From assembly GCA_017480285.1 (NCBI GenBank), contig JAFVAX010000034.1, positions 1-64,000 on the forward strand: DNA of 64,000 nucleotides, written 5' to 3'. The notes beneath the pieces are model-generated. The model had not been told where the DNA came from. It saw nothing but the letters and a program-made list of their open reading frames with translations, and did no database searches. The position numbers and the translations under genes are program-made. Each line of letters starts with the position of its first letter. Positions within the stretch are counted from its first letter, which is position 1. The DNA is from Paludibacteraceae bacterium (lineage in GTDB: Bacteria > Bacteroidota > Bacteroidia > Bacteroidales > Paludibacteraceae). Of this stretch, positions 1 through 8,600 are shown one piece after another.

Positions 1-462
1 CTCTCACGCACGGCTATGTTAGCCCTCGCTGTTACTATACACAACCTGCCCGAAGGAATGGCGGTAGGTGTCGTTCTTGCAGCGGCAAGTCAGGGTACTG
101 CCGGTCTGTCAGTCTCTGCAGCGATAGCCGTTTCGCTCGGTATTGCCATACAAAACATACCCGAAGGGGCTATCATATCTATGCCAATGCGGGCTGCCGG
201 CAACGGAAGTGGCAAATCATTCTTAATAGGTACTCTGAGCGGAATAGTAGAGCCTATAGGCGGACTGTTAGTCATACTGCTTGCCACTTGGCTCACACCG
301 GTACTACCCTACCTGCTCGCTTTTGCCGCAGGTGCGATGATGTATGTGGTTGTGGAGGAACTTATTCCCGAAGCCTCGCAAGGCACACACTCTAACCTTT
401 CCACCATCGGTTTTGCGATAGGTTTTGTACTGATGATGGTTCTTGATGTTGTTTTAGGATAA
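1..462 (+). CDS. ZIP-family divalent metal transporter (C-terminal part)
   Basis: Inner-membrane transporter of the ZIP family (ZupT-like), expected to bring zinc or related divalent metals into the cytoplasm. The frame is already open at base 1, so only the last 153 residues are visible; the ATG at 16 lies inside a membrane helix and is not the start. Two metal-site helices are present: TIHNLPEGMAVGV around visible residue 14 and IQNIPEG around residue 50, carrying the His/Asn-x-x-Pro-Glu-Gly pattern that builds the metal centre. Two more hydrophobic helices follow, the last preceded by VVEELIPEA, as in ZupT. The SDR gene starts 7 bases downstream, so the two are probably cotranscribed. Metal specificity cannot be read from this fragment. 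Confidence 0.9.
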   Translation, partial: LSRTAMLALAVTIHNLPEGMAVGVVLAAASQGTAGLSVSAAIAVSLGIAIQNIPEGAIISMPMRAAGNGSGKSFLIGTLSGIVEPIGGLLVILLATWLTPVLPYLLAFAAGAMMYVVVEELIPEASQGTHSNLSTIGFAIGFVLMMVLDVVLG

Positions 463-469
463 TAAGATT

Positions 470-1294
470 ATGGAAAAAGTTATTTTAATAACGGGGGCAA
501 GTAGCGGAATGGGCTACGAGACGGCACGCATCTTAGCCACAGAAGGGCACAAGGTATATGGTGCTGCCCGTCGTGTGGAGAAAATCAGGGAATTGGAACA
601 GTATGGCGTTGTTGCGCTTAAGATGGATATAACCGACGAGGCGAGCATGCAGACTGCTGTTCAGACTATTATTCAAAACGAAGGCCGAATAGATGTGCTT
701 ATCAATAATGCCGGATACGGCTATTTCGGAGCGATAGAAAATGTGCCGTTGGAAGATGCCAAAAGGCAGTTTGAAGTCAATATCTTCGGCTTGGCACGAC
801 TGACTCAACTCGTGTTGCCATATATGCGTACGCAGCATAGCGGACGGATAGTGAATATCGCCAGTGTGGCAGGACATGTTACCTTCTATTTCGGCGCATG
901 GTATCACGCCACCAAATATGCCTTAGAGGCTTTCTCTGACGCCTTAAGAATGGAAGTCAAGCCTTTCGGTATAGATGTGGTTATCATTGAACCCGGAGCG
1001 ATAAAAACCGATTGGGGACTTATTGCCGCCGAACATCTGCGCTCGTCAGCACAAGGTGGAGCATACGAAAAGGAAGCAACCAAAGCGGCAGAAGGACTTA
1101 AACGAATGTATCTAAGCAACAGCCTGACCGACCCGAAACGCATAAGCAAAAAGATAGCGCATGCTGCGGTTACGAAGTACCCATGCACACGCTATCTAAC
1201 AGGACGGGGGGCAAAACTGTTCGTCTTTCTTCACGCTGTTTTGCCAACCCGCTGGTGGGATAAAATTGTGGCATTCTCGATGACGAGAATGTAA
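470..1294 (+). CDS. SDR-family NAD(P)-dependent oxidoreductase
   Basis: Short-chain dehydrogenase/reductase of 274 residues, cytoplasmic, acting on an unknown alcohol or carbonyl substrate. Visible: the Rossmann glycine motif TGASSGMG at residues 8-15, NNAG at 79-82, the catalytic Ser near 132 and the YxxxK pair Tyr145/Lys149. The basic AARR at 32-35 after the second strand hints at NADP(H) preference (inference). A C-terminal extension of about 60 residues beyond the core is common in the classical retinol-dehydrogenase-like group. It follows the ZIP gene by 7 bases, which suggests one transcript but gives no functional link. The substrate is unknown. Confidence 0.9.
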   Translation: MEKVILITGASSGMGYETARILATEGHKVYGAARRVEKIRELEQYGVVALKMDITDEASMQTAVQTIIQNEGRIDVLINNAGYGYFGAIENVPLEDAKRQFEVNIFGLARLTQLVLPYMRTQHSGRIVNIASVAGHVTFYFGAWYHATKYALEAFSDALRMEVKPFGIDVVIIEPGAIKTDWGLIAAEHLRSSAQGGAYEKEATKAAEGLKRMYLSNSLTDPKRISKKIAHAAVTKYPCTRYLTGRGAKLFVFLHAVLPTRWWDKIVAFSMTRM

Positions 1295-1326
1295 GACAAT
1301 TCACAATTCAAAATTTACAATTCACC

Positions 1327-1414
1327 CTCATGCTGAACTTGTTTCAGCATCTAATCTATTCAGACCCTGAAACAAGTTGCTCCAAGTTTTCGCATCGCAA
1401 GCGTGCAGCATGAG
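1327..1414 (+). repeat. Composite REP-like inverted repeat
   Basis: Intergenic element with a 5' hairpin, ATGCTGAA (1330-1337) pairing with TTCAGCAT (1343-1350). It also has longer-range complementarity: CTCATGCTG (1327-1335) with CAGCATGAG (1406-1414), and AACTTGTTTCAG (1336-1347) with CTGAAACAAGTT (1367-1378). The whole can fold either as a small hairpin or as a large interrupted stem. It lies between convergent genes and is flanked by AT-rich ACAATTCACAATT-type sequence at 1298-1323. Confidence 0.7.
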
Positions 1415-1431
1415 GCTATTCCCTCACCCTG

Positions 1432-1457
1432 ACATAGGTCAGGGTCTCTAAAAAAGC
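1432..1457 (+). repeat. REP-like hairpin (CCTCA-stem-loop-TCT family)
   Basis: ACCCTGAC (1436-1443), loop ATAG, GTCAGGGT (1448-1455), preceded by CCTCA and followed by CTCTAA. The same layout recurs at 32711-32737 (opposite strand) and 34599-34626. It sits just past the stop of the leftward trpB gene and could end transcripts from both sides. Confidence 0.65.
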
Positions 1458-1460
1458 AGG

Positions 1461-2816
1461 TTATACGATTGTCTTTAACTGAGCCTCAATTTGCTCATCT
1501 GTAACGGCAAAGTTCATAAGGTCGCCGTTGATAAACTGGTCGTAGGCAGTCATGTCGATAAGTCCGTGTCCTGAGAGGTTGAACAAAATAACTTTCTCTT
1601 CGCCCGTCTGCTTGCATTTGAGTGCCTCACGGATAGTAGCGGCAATAGCATGATTGCTCTCCGGTGCTGGAATGATACCTTCAGTCTGTGCAAACAGCAT
1701 ACCTGCATCAAACGACTCCAACTGCGGAATGTCAACACCGTGCATAAAGCCGTCTTTTATCAACTGACTGATGATGACACCTGCACCGTGATAACGAAGA
1801 CCGCCTGCGTGAATGTTAGCCGGTTTGAAATTATGACCGAGCGTAAACATCGGAAGAAGTGGCGTATAACCTGCAGTATCGCCAAAGTCGTAGCAGAACT
1901 TGCCACGTGTCAGTTTCGGACAACTCTCCGGTTCGGCTGCGATAAACTCCGTATGGCGTTCACCTGAGAAATTATGTCTCATAAACGGGAAAGCAATACC
2001 GCCGAAGTTACTTCCACCACCAAAACAAGCAATCACAACATCAGGATATTCGCCTGCCATCTGCATCTGTTTTTCAGCCTCAAGACCGATAATAGTCTGG
2101 TGCAGAGCCACATGGTTAAGCACCGAGCCAAGCGTATATTTGCAGTGCGGAGTGGTAGTTGCAAGTTCGATGGCTTCGGAGATGGCAGTACCAAGCGAGC
2201 CCGGATGGTTAGGGTCTTTGGTGATTATGTCCTTACCTGCACGAGTGGACATCGAAGGCGAGCCTGTTACGGCAGCACCGAATGTACGCATTATGCTACT
2301 GCGATAAGGCTTTTGTTGCATCGATATCTTTACCTGATAAACAGCACATTCAAGCCCGAATATCTTTGCCGCATAACTGAGTGCTGCTCCCCATTGTCCG
2401 GCACCCGTTTCGGTAGTTACATTGGTAGTGCCTTCCTCTTTGCAATAGTAGCATTGAGGCAGTGCCGAGTTTATCTTGTGTGAGCCAAGCGGATTGACAC
2501 TTTCGTTTTTGAAATATATATGTGCAGGTGTTCCGAGTGCTTGTTCCAAGGCGTATGCACGCACAAGCGGAGTGGAACGGTAGTAGCGATATTTTTCGAG
2601 TACGGGTTCAGGTATGTTCCACCATCGGTGTTGCTGATCTAACTCATGTTTTGCACATTCCGCCGCAAAGATATGGCTCAAATCTTCAGCCGAAAGAGGC
2701 TCGCGGGTTTGAGGGTGAATTGGAGGCATAGGTTTAGTGGGCATATCCGCTTGGATATTGTACCACTGCGTGGGCATTTCATTCTCCGAAAGAATGAATC
2801 GTTTTTGCTTTTTCAT
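1461..2816 (-). CDS. trpB: TrpB2-type tryptophan synthase beta-like PLP enzyme
   Basis: PLP-dependent enzyme of the tryptophan synthase beta family, 451 residues, which condenses indole with serine to make tryptophan. Visible: the PLP lysine in NPLGSHKINSA (Lys114), the ETGAGQWG loop that follows, the phosphate-binding GGGSNFGG run, and SGHG near the C-terminus. Length, the N-terminal extension (about 65 residues before the core) and the RWWNIPEP stretch fit the TrpB2 subgroup rather than the roughly 395-residue TrpB1. No trpA or other trp gene is nearby, which suits TrpB2 working alone, for example in indole salvage (inference). The start is the ATG giving MKKQKRF; a 118-base gap separates it from serB upstream. 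Confidence 0.88.
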   Translation of the reverse strand: MKKQKRFILSENEMPTQWYNIQADMPTKPMPPIHPQTREPLSAEDLSHIFAAECAKHELDQQHRWWNIPEPVLEKYRYYRSTPLVRAYALEQALGTPAHIYFKNESVNPLGSHKINSALPQCYYCKEEGTTNVTTETGAGQWGAALSYAAKIFGLECAVYQVKISMQQKPYRSSIMRTFGAAVTGSPSMSTRAGKDIITKDPNHPGSLGTAISEAIELATTTPHCKYTLGSVLNHVALHQTIIGLEAEKQMQMAGEYPDVVIACFGGGSNFGGIAFPFMRHNFSGERHTEFIAAEPESCPKLTRGKFCYDFGDTAGYTPLLPMFTLGHNFKPANIHAGGLRYHGAGVIISQLIKDGFMHGVDIPQLESFDAGMLFAQTEGIIPAPESNHAIAATIREALKCKQTGEEKVILFNLSGHGLIDMTAYDQFINGDLMNFAVTDEQIEAQLKTIV

Positions 2817-2934
2817 AGCTACGAAAAAAAATTAGAGTTAATAACTACAGGTATTCCTTAACTTGAATACCCTTCAACACCGTATGATAAATTTTGATTT
2901 ATTTTCAACAAATAACTCAATTTTTATATTCATT

Positions 2935-4155
2935 TTAATTTCCGATATACACATCATGAAAACCGAGGAAATACAGTATGCTGTCAAGTCCGAGAGTGGT
3001 GATTGACTGCTCTGCTTCAGCCTTTACCTTCGGTTTGGCATGGAAGGCAATACCCAAACCTGCAAGGTTAAGCATAGGCAGGTCGTTTGCACCATCGCCG
3101 ACAGCAATAACCTGCTGCAGGTCAATCTTTTCGAGTTGGGCAATAAGTCCTAATAGTTCGGCTTTGCGCTTGGCATCAACTATATCGCCAACATAATTTC
3201 CGGTCAGTCTGCCGTCTTTTATCTCAAGTTCGTTGGCATAGAGGTAATCAATTCCCAATCTGTCTTTTATAGGTTGCCCGGCAAAGGTAAAACCGCCCGA
3301 CAATATTGCAATCTTATAACCGCACTGTTTGAGCGTGCGGATAAGTTTTTCTGCTCCGTCCTGCAATTCGGTTTGCTCTGCCACTTCTTGCAAGACAGAA
3401 GCGTCAAGTCCTTTAAGCAAGGCAACACGGCGGGTAAAACTCTCGCGGAAGTCGATTTCTCCACGCATTGCGCTGAGTGTTATAGCCTTGACCTTATCAC
3501 CTACCCCTGCACGCTCGGCGAGGTGGTCGATACACTCGGATTTGGTAAGTGTTGAGTCCATGTCAAGACAAATAAGTCGTCTGTTGCGGCGGAAGATATC
3601 GTCTTTCTGGAAAGAGATGTCCACGCCTTCCTGAGCCGACACTTTCATAAACTCGGCTTGTATATCTTGTTTATCCTGCCATTCGCCACGCACAGAGAAC
3701 TCAATACACGAGCGTAGTTGTTCTCGGTTGGTTGTAAGTGGCAGGCGTCCTGTCAGTCGTTTGATAGAGTCAATGTTAAGGTTTCGTTTGGCAAGTATCT
3801 CTGTAACTTTTGATATCTGCCGTGCGTTTATCTCGCGTCCGAGAATAGTTATCACATATCTTGCTTTGCCTTTGCGGTTGACCCAAGCGAGATAGTCGTC
3901 CTCCGAAACGGGCGTAAAGCGTATTTGAAGGTTCATTGAGGTGCATGTAAAAAGCAGTTGCTTCATCATGTCGCCCGAATGGGTGGCATCACGCAAAAGA
4001 AACATGATGCCGAGTGTTAGTTGGTGGTGGAAATTAGCCTGACCAATATCAAGTATAGTAGCACCATACTGACCGAGTATTGCTGTAATGTTTGATGTCA
4101 GTCCGGGACGGTCAGCACCTGTAACGGTTATTAGTATAATCTCTTGTTGTGGCAT
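2935..4155 (-). CDS. serB: Phosphoserine phosphatase SerB with N-terminal ACT-like region
   Basis: Last step of serine biosynthesis: removes phosphate from O-phosphoserine in the cytoplasm. The N-terminal half (to about residue 180) has two ACT-like segments, beginning ITVTGADRPGLTSNITAIL. The C-terminal half is a HAD phosphatase: nucleophile motif CLDMDSTLT, SGGF as motif II, and GDGANDLPML as motif IV. I place the start at the ATG at 4155 (MPQQEI, 406 residues). An in-frame start 54 bases further upstream is possible, but it would run into the hairpin that ends the upstream OmpA-like gene. Length matches bacterial ACT-SerB proteins (about 400). It lies downstream of the cell-surface operon but is separated from it by that terminator. 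Confidence 0.93.
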   Translation of the reverse strand: MPQQEIILITVTGADRPGLTSNITAILGQYGATILDIGQANFHHQLTLGIMFLLRDATHSGDMMKQLLFTCTSMNLQIRFTPVSEDDYLAWVNRKGKARYVITILGREINARQISKVTEILAKRNLNIDSIKRLTGRLPLTTNREQLRSCIEFSVRGEWQDKQDIQAEFMKVSAQEGVDISFQKDDIFRRNRRLICLDMDSTLTKSECIDHLAERAGVGDKVKAITLSAMRGEIDFRESFTRRVALLKGLDASVLQEVAEQTELQDGAEKLIRTLKQCGYKIAILSGGFTFAGQPIKDRLGIDYLYANELEIKDGRLTGNYVGDIVDAKRKAELLGLIAQLEKIDLQQVIAVGDGANDLPMLNLAGLGIAFHAKPKVKAEAEQSITTLGLDSILYFLGFHDVYIGN

Positions 4156-4177
4156 ATTTTTAGAATAATAAGAATTA

Positions 4178-4215
4178 TAGAGAGTGTGCAACTCAAAAAG
4201 ATTGCACACTCTCTA
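4178..4215 (-). terminator. Stem-loop terminator after the OmpA-like gene
   Basis: Perfect 14-bp stem (4178-4191 with 4202-4215) and a 10-base loop, starting 12 bases after the stop codon of the leftward OmpA-like gene. On the minus strand it is followed by AT-rich sequence but not by a clean T run, so termination may be incomplete and serB may receive read-through. Confidence 0.75.
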
Positions 4216-4226
4216 CTATAGGATCA

Positions 4227-5699
4227 CTATCGACTTTGCGACAATACTATTTCAGGAATGATCTCTACACGACGCTCTTTCTCAAGTTGGTGTTGCTTGT
4301 TGTAGCGATACGGTGCAGACGAACCATAAGATTTAACAATAATCTGATTCTTAGGCACACCTTTCTTTATGAGCAGGTTTGCCACAGCCTGTGCACGCTT
4401 CAGTGCAAGTTTGACATTGTAAGCATCAGAACCGATAGTACAAGCGTGTCCGTTGACATGCAGTTGTATGTTCGGGTTATCTTTCACTTTATCTGCAATA
4501 GAGTCGATGATATAGATAGGCTCAAGTATAGGCACATACTCGTTCAGGTTGAAGAAGATAACCGACTCGGAGAGTTTCTCCTCAAGGTCGCGTTTAACCT
4601 CAACGGCTTTCTTCATCTCGTGGGTCTCAAGTTCAGGACAATAGTGGATAGTATCGTGAACAACCACCTCTTGGAACAGAGTATCGATGTCGGTGATAGT
4701 ATCGTGAAGAACGGTAACAGGCAAGTAATCTTTGTACTTACGAAGTGCGCGTTTAGCACGACGGGCTTTCTCTGCATCGGTCATCTGCGGGAAGAAGTTG
4801 ATACCCACTTTAACACCAACCATCCAAGGACGCGATGTTGTGCCGACAGCATTCGAAGCAAACAGACCTTCGTAGTTCTCATTGAAATGGTCGATACCTT
4901 TGCCTTCCTGCTTTTCATTAAACTTATAGGGGAAAGCGCTGTAGTTAGTGTTCTTGCGATGACTATTGAAATTGAACTGACCGAAAACTGACAATACCAA
5001 GTCTGTTTTGGGGTTGAGTTGGTGAAGCCAGCCGAGTTCTACATAACCAAGCACATTTATTTTGCTTACACCTGCAAGTTTGCCGGACTGTTTGAATTCG
5101 GCTTCTTGCTGATAGTGCCCTTCAAGGTCAGCAAAAGTAACATTCCAATACGGGAAATAAGCCTCGTGGCTAACTGTTCCGCTTGTATGCTTATATTGCT
5201 GATAAACGGGTATTCCGAGTTTTGCACCAAGAGATGCCATCAGTCCTTCTTTCTTCTTTTTCCACTTGTACTGAGCGAGCACGGGGATTTCTATTTGCAA
5301 GAGATCCTGACGCTCTTTCCAATTACCGAAACGAACTGCGGTAGAGTGATACTCGGGCGATGTGGGAACTTCTATGAAGCCAAAGTCATATACACCATTG
5401 AGTTTGGCTATCTGCCCGTAGTTGGTGAAATGCACACCGGTACCGATACCCCAATTCTTGGTGAAGAAATAAGAGTAGTTGAGTTGCAGAGTGAACGATG
5501 GTTGAATCATCGTTTTTCCGAAGTCCACACCGCTGAGTTTATATCCGAGGCTACCTGCCCCAACGCCAATGCTGGCGTTGAGCAGACTACCTTTCTCAAA
5601 TTTTTTCGCTTTGCGACGACGGTCAACCTTCTGTTGACTTTGGGCAAACATACTAACTGTTAGTATGGCTGCCAGTATGATGAACAATGCGCGTTTCAT
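4227..5699 (-). CDS. Outer-membrane beta-barrel protein with C-terminal OmpA domain
   Basis: A 490-residue envelope protein. It has a signal peptide at 1-19 (ending SMFAQS), then about 280 residues of alternating hydrophobic and polar strands typical of a Bacteroidota barrel (GIGTGVHF, WMVGVKVGINFFP), a periplasmic linker, and from about residue 375 an OmpA-type peptidoglycan-binding domain (IQLHVNGHACTIGSDAYN, LKRAQAVANLLIKKGV, RRVEIIPEI). The canonical Asp of the NGHTD-type motif is Cys here, while the conserved Arg of the KRA helix is kept. Its ATG overlaps the stop of the adhesin gene (ATGA at 5696-5699), so the two are translationally coupled. A role in anchoring or surface assembly of the adhesin is inference from that coupling. 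A stem-loop follows the gene. Confidence 0.85.
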   Translation of the reverse strand: MKRALFIILAAILTVSMFAQSQQKVDRRRKAKKFEKGSLLNASIGVGAGSLGYKLSGVDFGKTMIQPSFTLQLNYSYFFTKNWGIGTGVHFTNYGQIAKLNGVYDFGFIEVPTSPEYHSTAVRFGNWKERQDLLQIEIPVLAQYKWKKKKEGLMASLGAKLGIPVYQQYKHTSGTVSHEAYFPYWNVTFADLEGHYQQEAEFKQSGKLAGVSKINVLGYVELGWLHQLNPKTDLVLSVFGQFNFNSHRKNTNYSAFPYKFNEKQEGKGIDHFNENYEGLFASNAVGTTSRPWMVGVKVGINFFPQMTDAEKARRAKRALRKYKDYLPVTVLHDTITDIDTLFQEVVVHDTIHYCPELETHEMKKAVEVKRDLEEKLSESVIFFNLNEYVPILEPIYIIDSIADKVKDNPNIQLHVNGHACTIGSDAYNVKLALKRAQAVANLLIKKGVPKNQIIVKSYGSSAPYRYNKQHQLEKERRVEIIPEIVLSQSR

Positions 5700-8600
5700 T
5701 TTACAAATACTTTAGAAGTTATCATTTTGCCGTTGTCGAGCGTATAACGAATGATATAAACGCCCCCAGAAAGTGGCATTCTTGAGAGTTGCTGTCCCAT
5801 AACAGTGAAATAGTCGGTTCTGACCACACTTGCCGGGTCAATACCAAGTTCTTCAAGACCTGTTGAAGGATCGATTATAACTTCGCAAGTACGGAAGGTA
5901 AGACCTCCATTGGTTGTGAGTTGAACTGAATAAGTACCGTTCAAACCGCCTATCTCTTGATATGTCTGACCTGTTTCGCCTTCAAGCGGATAACCGTCTT
6001 TATACCATTGATACGAAACAAAGAGCGAGTCTGTCAGACCGGCTGTTGATGGCCAGTGAGTAGAGTTGTTGTTTACGAACAAGACATCATTCCAGCGTTG
6101 CTCTATGAAACCGTCGATTGCAATGGTGAACGGAACTTTATACTCGTTAGGAGCACAGATAATAGATTTCTCATTCTCGTTTGTAAAGACAACATTAAGT
6201 GCGAAGTCGTCGTCGCCCAAAGCAGGGATAAAGACTTCAATCTTACCACTCTGGCTTTCGAGCACGCCTGTAGTGTCTTGCACTTCGTATGCGGTCTTAA
6301 CATCATCATCGAAGGTTATCTCAAAGTTGGTAGCGGTACCGCGGGTTACATTGTAGTTGAGTGTAAGGATATTGCTGTTTTGGCAAATCTGTCCTAACTC
6401 CTCAAACTCAACTTCAGGAACAACCACTGTACGGCATGTGAGTTTCGTCTCACGCTCGCAACCTGAAGGCAACATCTCGCGAAGTGTAACGACATCACCG
6501 TTAGCGTTGAAGGTATAGTTGGTGGTTGTACCGTCGTTGTAGGTAAATGTGAGTGTCTCCGGCAGGTTTTTCTCGCAAACCTTGATTGTCTGTGTCTTAT
6601 GTTCGGTCATACCAAGACGGATGGAGTACGTTCCGTCAGATGCAATCCATTGATTTTCACAAACATTCGACTTCACCTCACGGCGCATTGTAAGACTTGC
6701 AGGAAGTGTCAGGTTCTGTATTTGAGACCATTTGATTACATAACGGTCTAATTGATTAACATTGCTGTTGGGCAGAGTGTATGACCATGCGCTGTTTTCG
6801 TCTCTGAGTACCCAGCGGATAGGCATCTCGCCTGAACCTTCCGGAGCCTTGGTTTGTTCGATAGTGAGAATGATAGAGTCTTCTTTTGTCTCGAAGCAGA
6901 AGGCTTCCGAACCTGTCTTGATAGATCCATAATCCACTTTCTCATAAACAGTTATATCAACGCGTCCGTTACTGCGTTTCCAATCTGTCAGTTCGTGTTT
7001 AACCTCACGATAGAGGGTGTATTGACGGTTGTAGGTAAGAGGCAGGTCTTGTACATTGACAGTATTGTTGGTAGCCCCCGGAACGACAGTGCCTGTTTGA
7101 GCACCACGCTCTGCGAGTATCCAACGATATTGATATTTGCCGTCGATACCCGTTGCCGGAGTGAACTCGCTTATCTGACGGTTCACTTTCGGATCGCAAA
7201 GGAAGAGTTCGTATTCGCCTGTAAGAGACTCTATCTCACCCGGACGAAGTTCGTTATAAACGATATAGTGTTGCACACCTTCTGAAAGAACCGGAGTTGT
7301 ATGGCAGTTGGCATCAGCCACTGTACGGTAGAACCAATACTCTGAACCATAGTCGGCAGCGGTCAGACAAAGAGTGATACGAGTATCGTCAATCTTGTCG
7401 GAATAGTCGCTTGCTTTCTTGTCGCCTGCACCTATGTTAGCGTCGGTTGAAACCATCCAAGTATATGTATAAGGTTGGCTACCGCCTGTTGCTTCTTTGT
7501 AACTCAAGATTGAGCGTTGTGCGCAAGCATCGTTGATACCTACAAAGACGATAGTGTCTTGACGATTGACACTTATCGTACCGGCATCAAACTCATTGAA
7601 TACATGTATTTTGACAGTACCTTCTGAAACGAACCATTTTTCAGCATCACCGGCTGTCTTATTGGCAGGCAGACCGGTAAAGCGTGCTTCACGGGTAATG
7701 GTATAGTCTTTTCCATAGTCCAAACCGAACTGGTTGAGGTCGGCTTGTGCGCCGGTAAGTCCTTCAACCACCTTGCCGTCGAGTTTCCAACGATATTCAT
7801 ACTTACCGTTGGCACCAGTTGCAGCAGCTGTTGATTTCAAAGTCTTGCTTTCCGAAGGTTCGCACACATTCAGCGTCTGTTCCTCGATAGAACCGGCAGA
7901 GAACTTACGATATGCCATAAAGTGCTGAACACCTGTTGAGAACAAACCTGCATCGTTGCACGACTCATCGCCTACGGTACGATAGAACCAGTATTCAGTA
8001 CCATCGTTGTCGGCAGTTATGGTAACGGTTAATGCACTTTGATTGATGTCAGTGCTGTAATCACTTGCTTGCTTGTCGCCTGCACCTATGTTAGCGTCTG
8101 CCGAGTACATCCATGTGAAGTTGAACTTACCGCTACCACCACTTGGCAAGGTCTTGTTAGCTATAGTCTTTGTATAAGACTCTTCGCCGTAGAGAATGGA
8201 GTCACCCACTGTGATAGCACCTGCGCTGAACTCTGAGTTCACCTTAATAGTGAGTGTGCCGGTAGTAGTCTTACATTCGTTTCCGCTCTTGCCGATGATA
8301 GACATTATTTGTGTATCGCATACTTCTCGGGTCAGTTTGTAGGTCTTGCCGAATGAAAGACCAAGGTTGGTTATATTAACCGTTGCACCTGTCTGGTCGG
8401 CAACGAGTTTGCCATCGAGATACCAATGATACTCATAGTTGCCTGTAGCACCGGTAACGGCAGTAGCACCTGCGAACGGAACGGTTAAGTTGGTTTGCGG
8501 GTTGCAAAGAGTGATCGTACTATCTGCTTTAGGATTGGTTTTTGTATTCCAGAGCGAACCGGCTTTGAGAATATCGTAAACAGTGTAATGAACCACATTG

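Noticed and set aside
4236..5663. Long plus-strand ORFs (251 and 214 codons) opposite the OmpA-like gene
   Set aside because: They mirror the codon pattern of the real gene on the other strand, have no start context or recognisable motif, and the minus-strand gene has a signal peptide and an OmpA domain.
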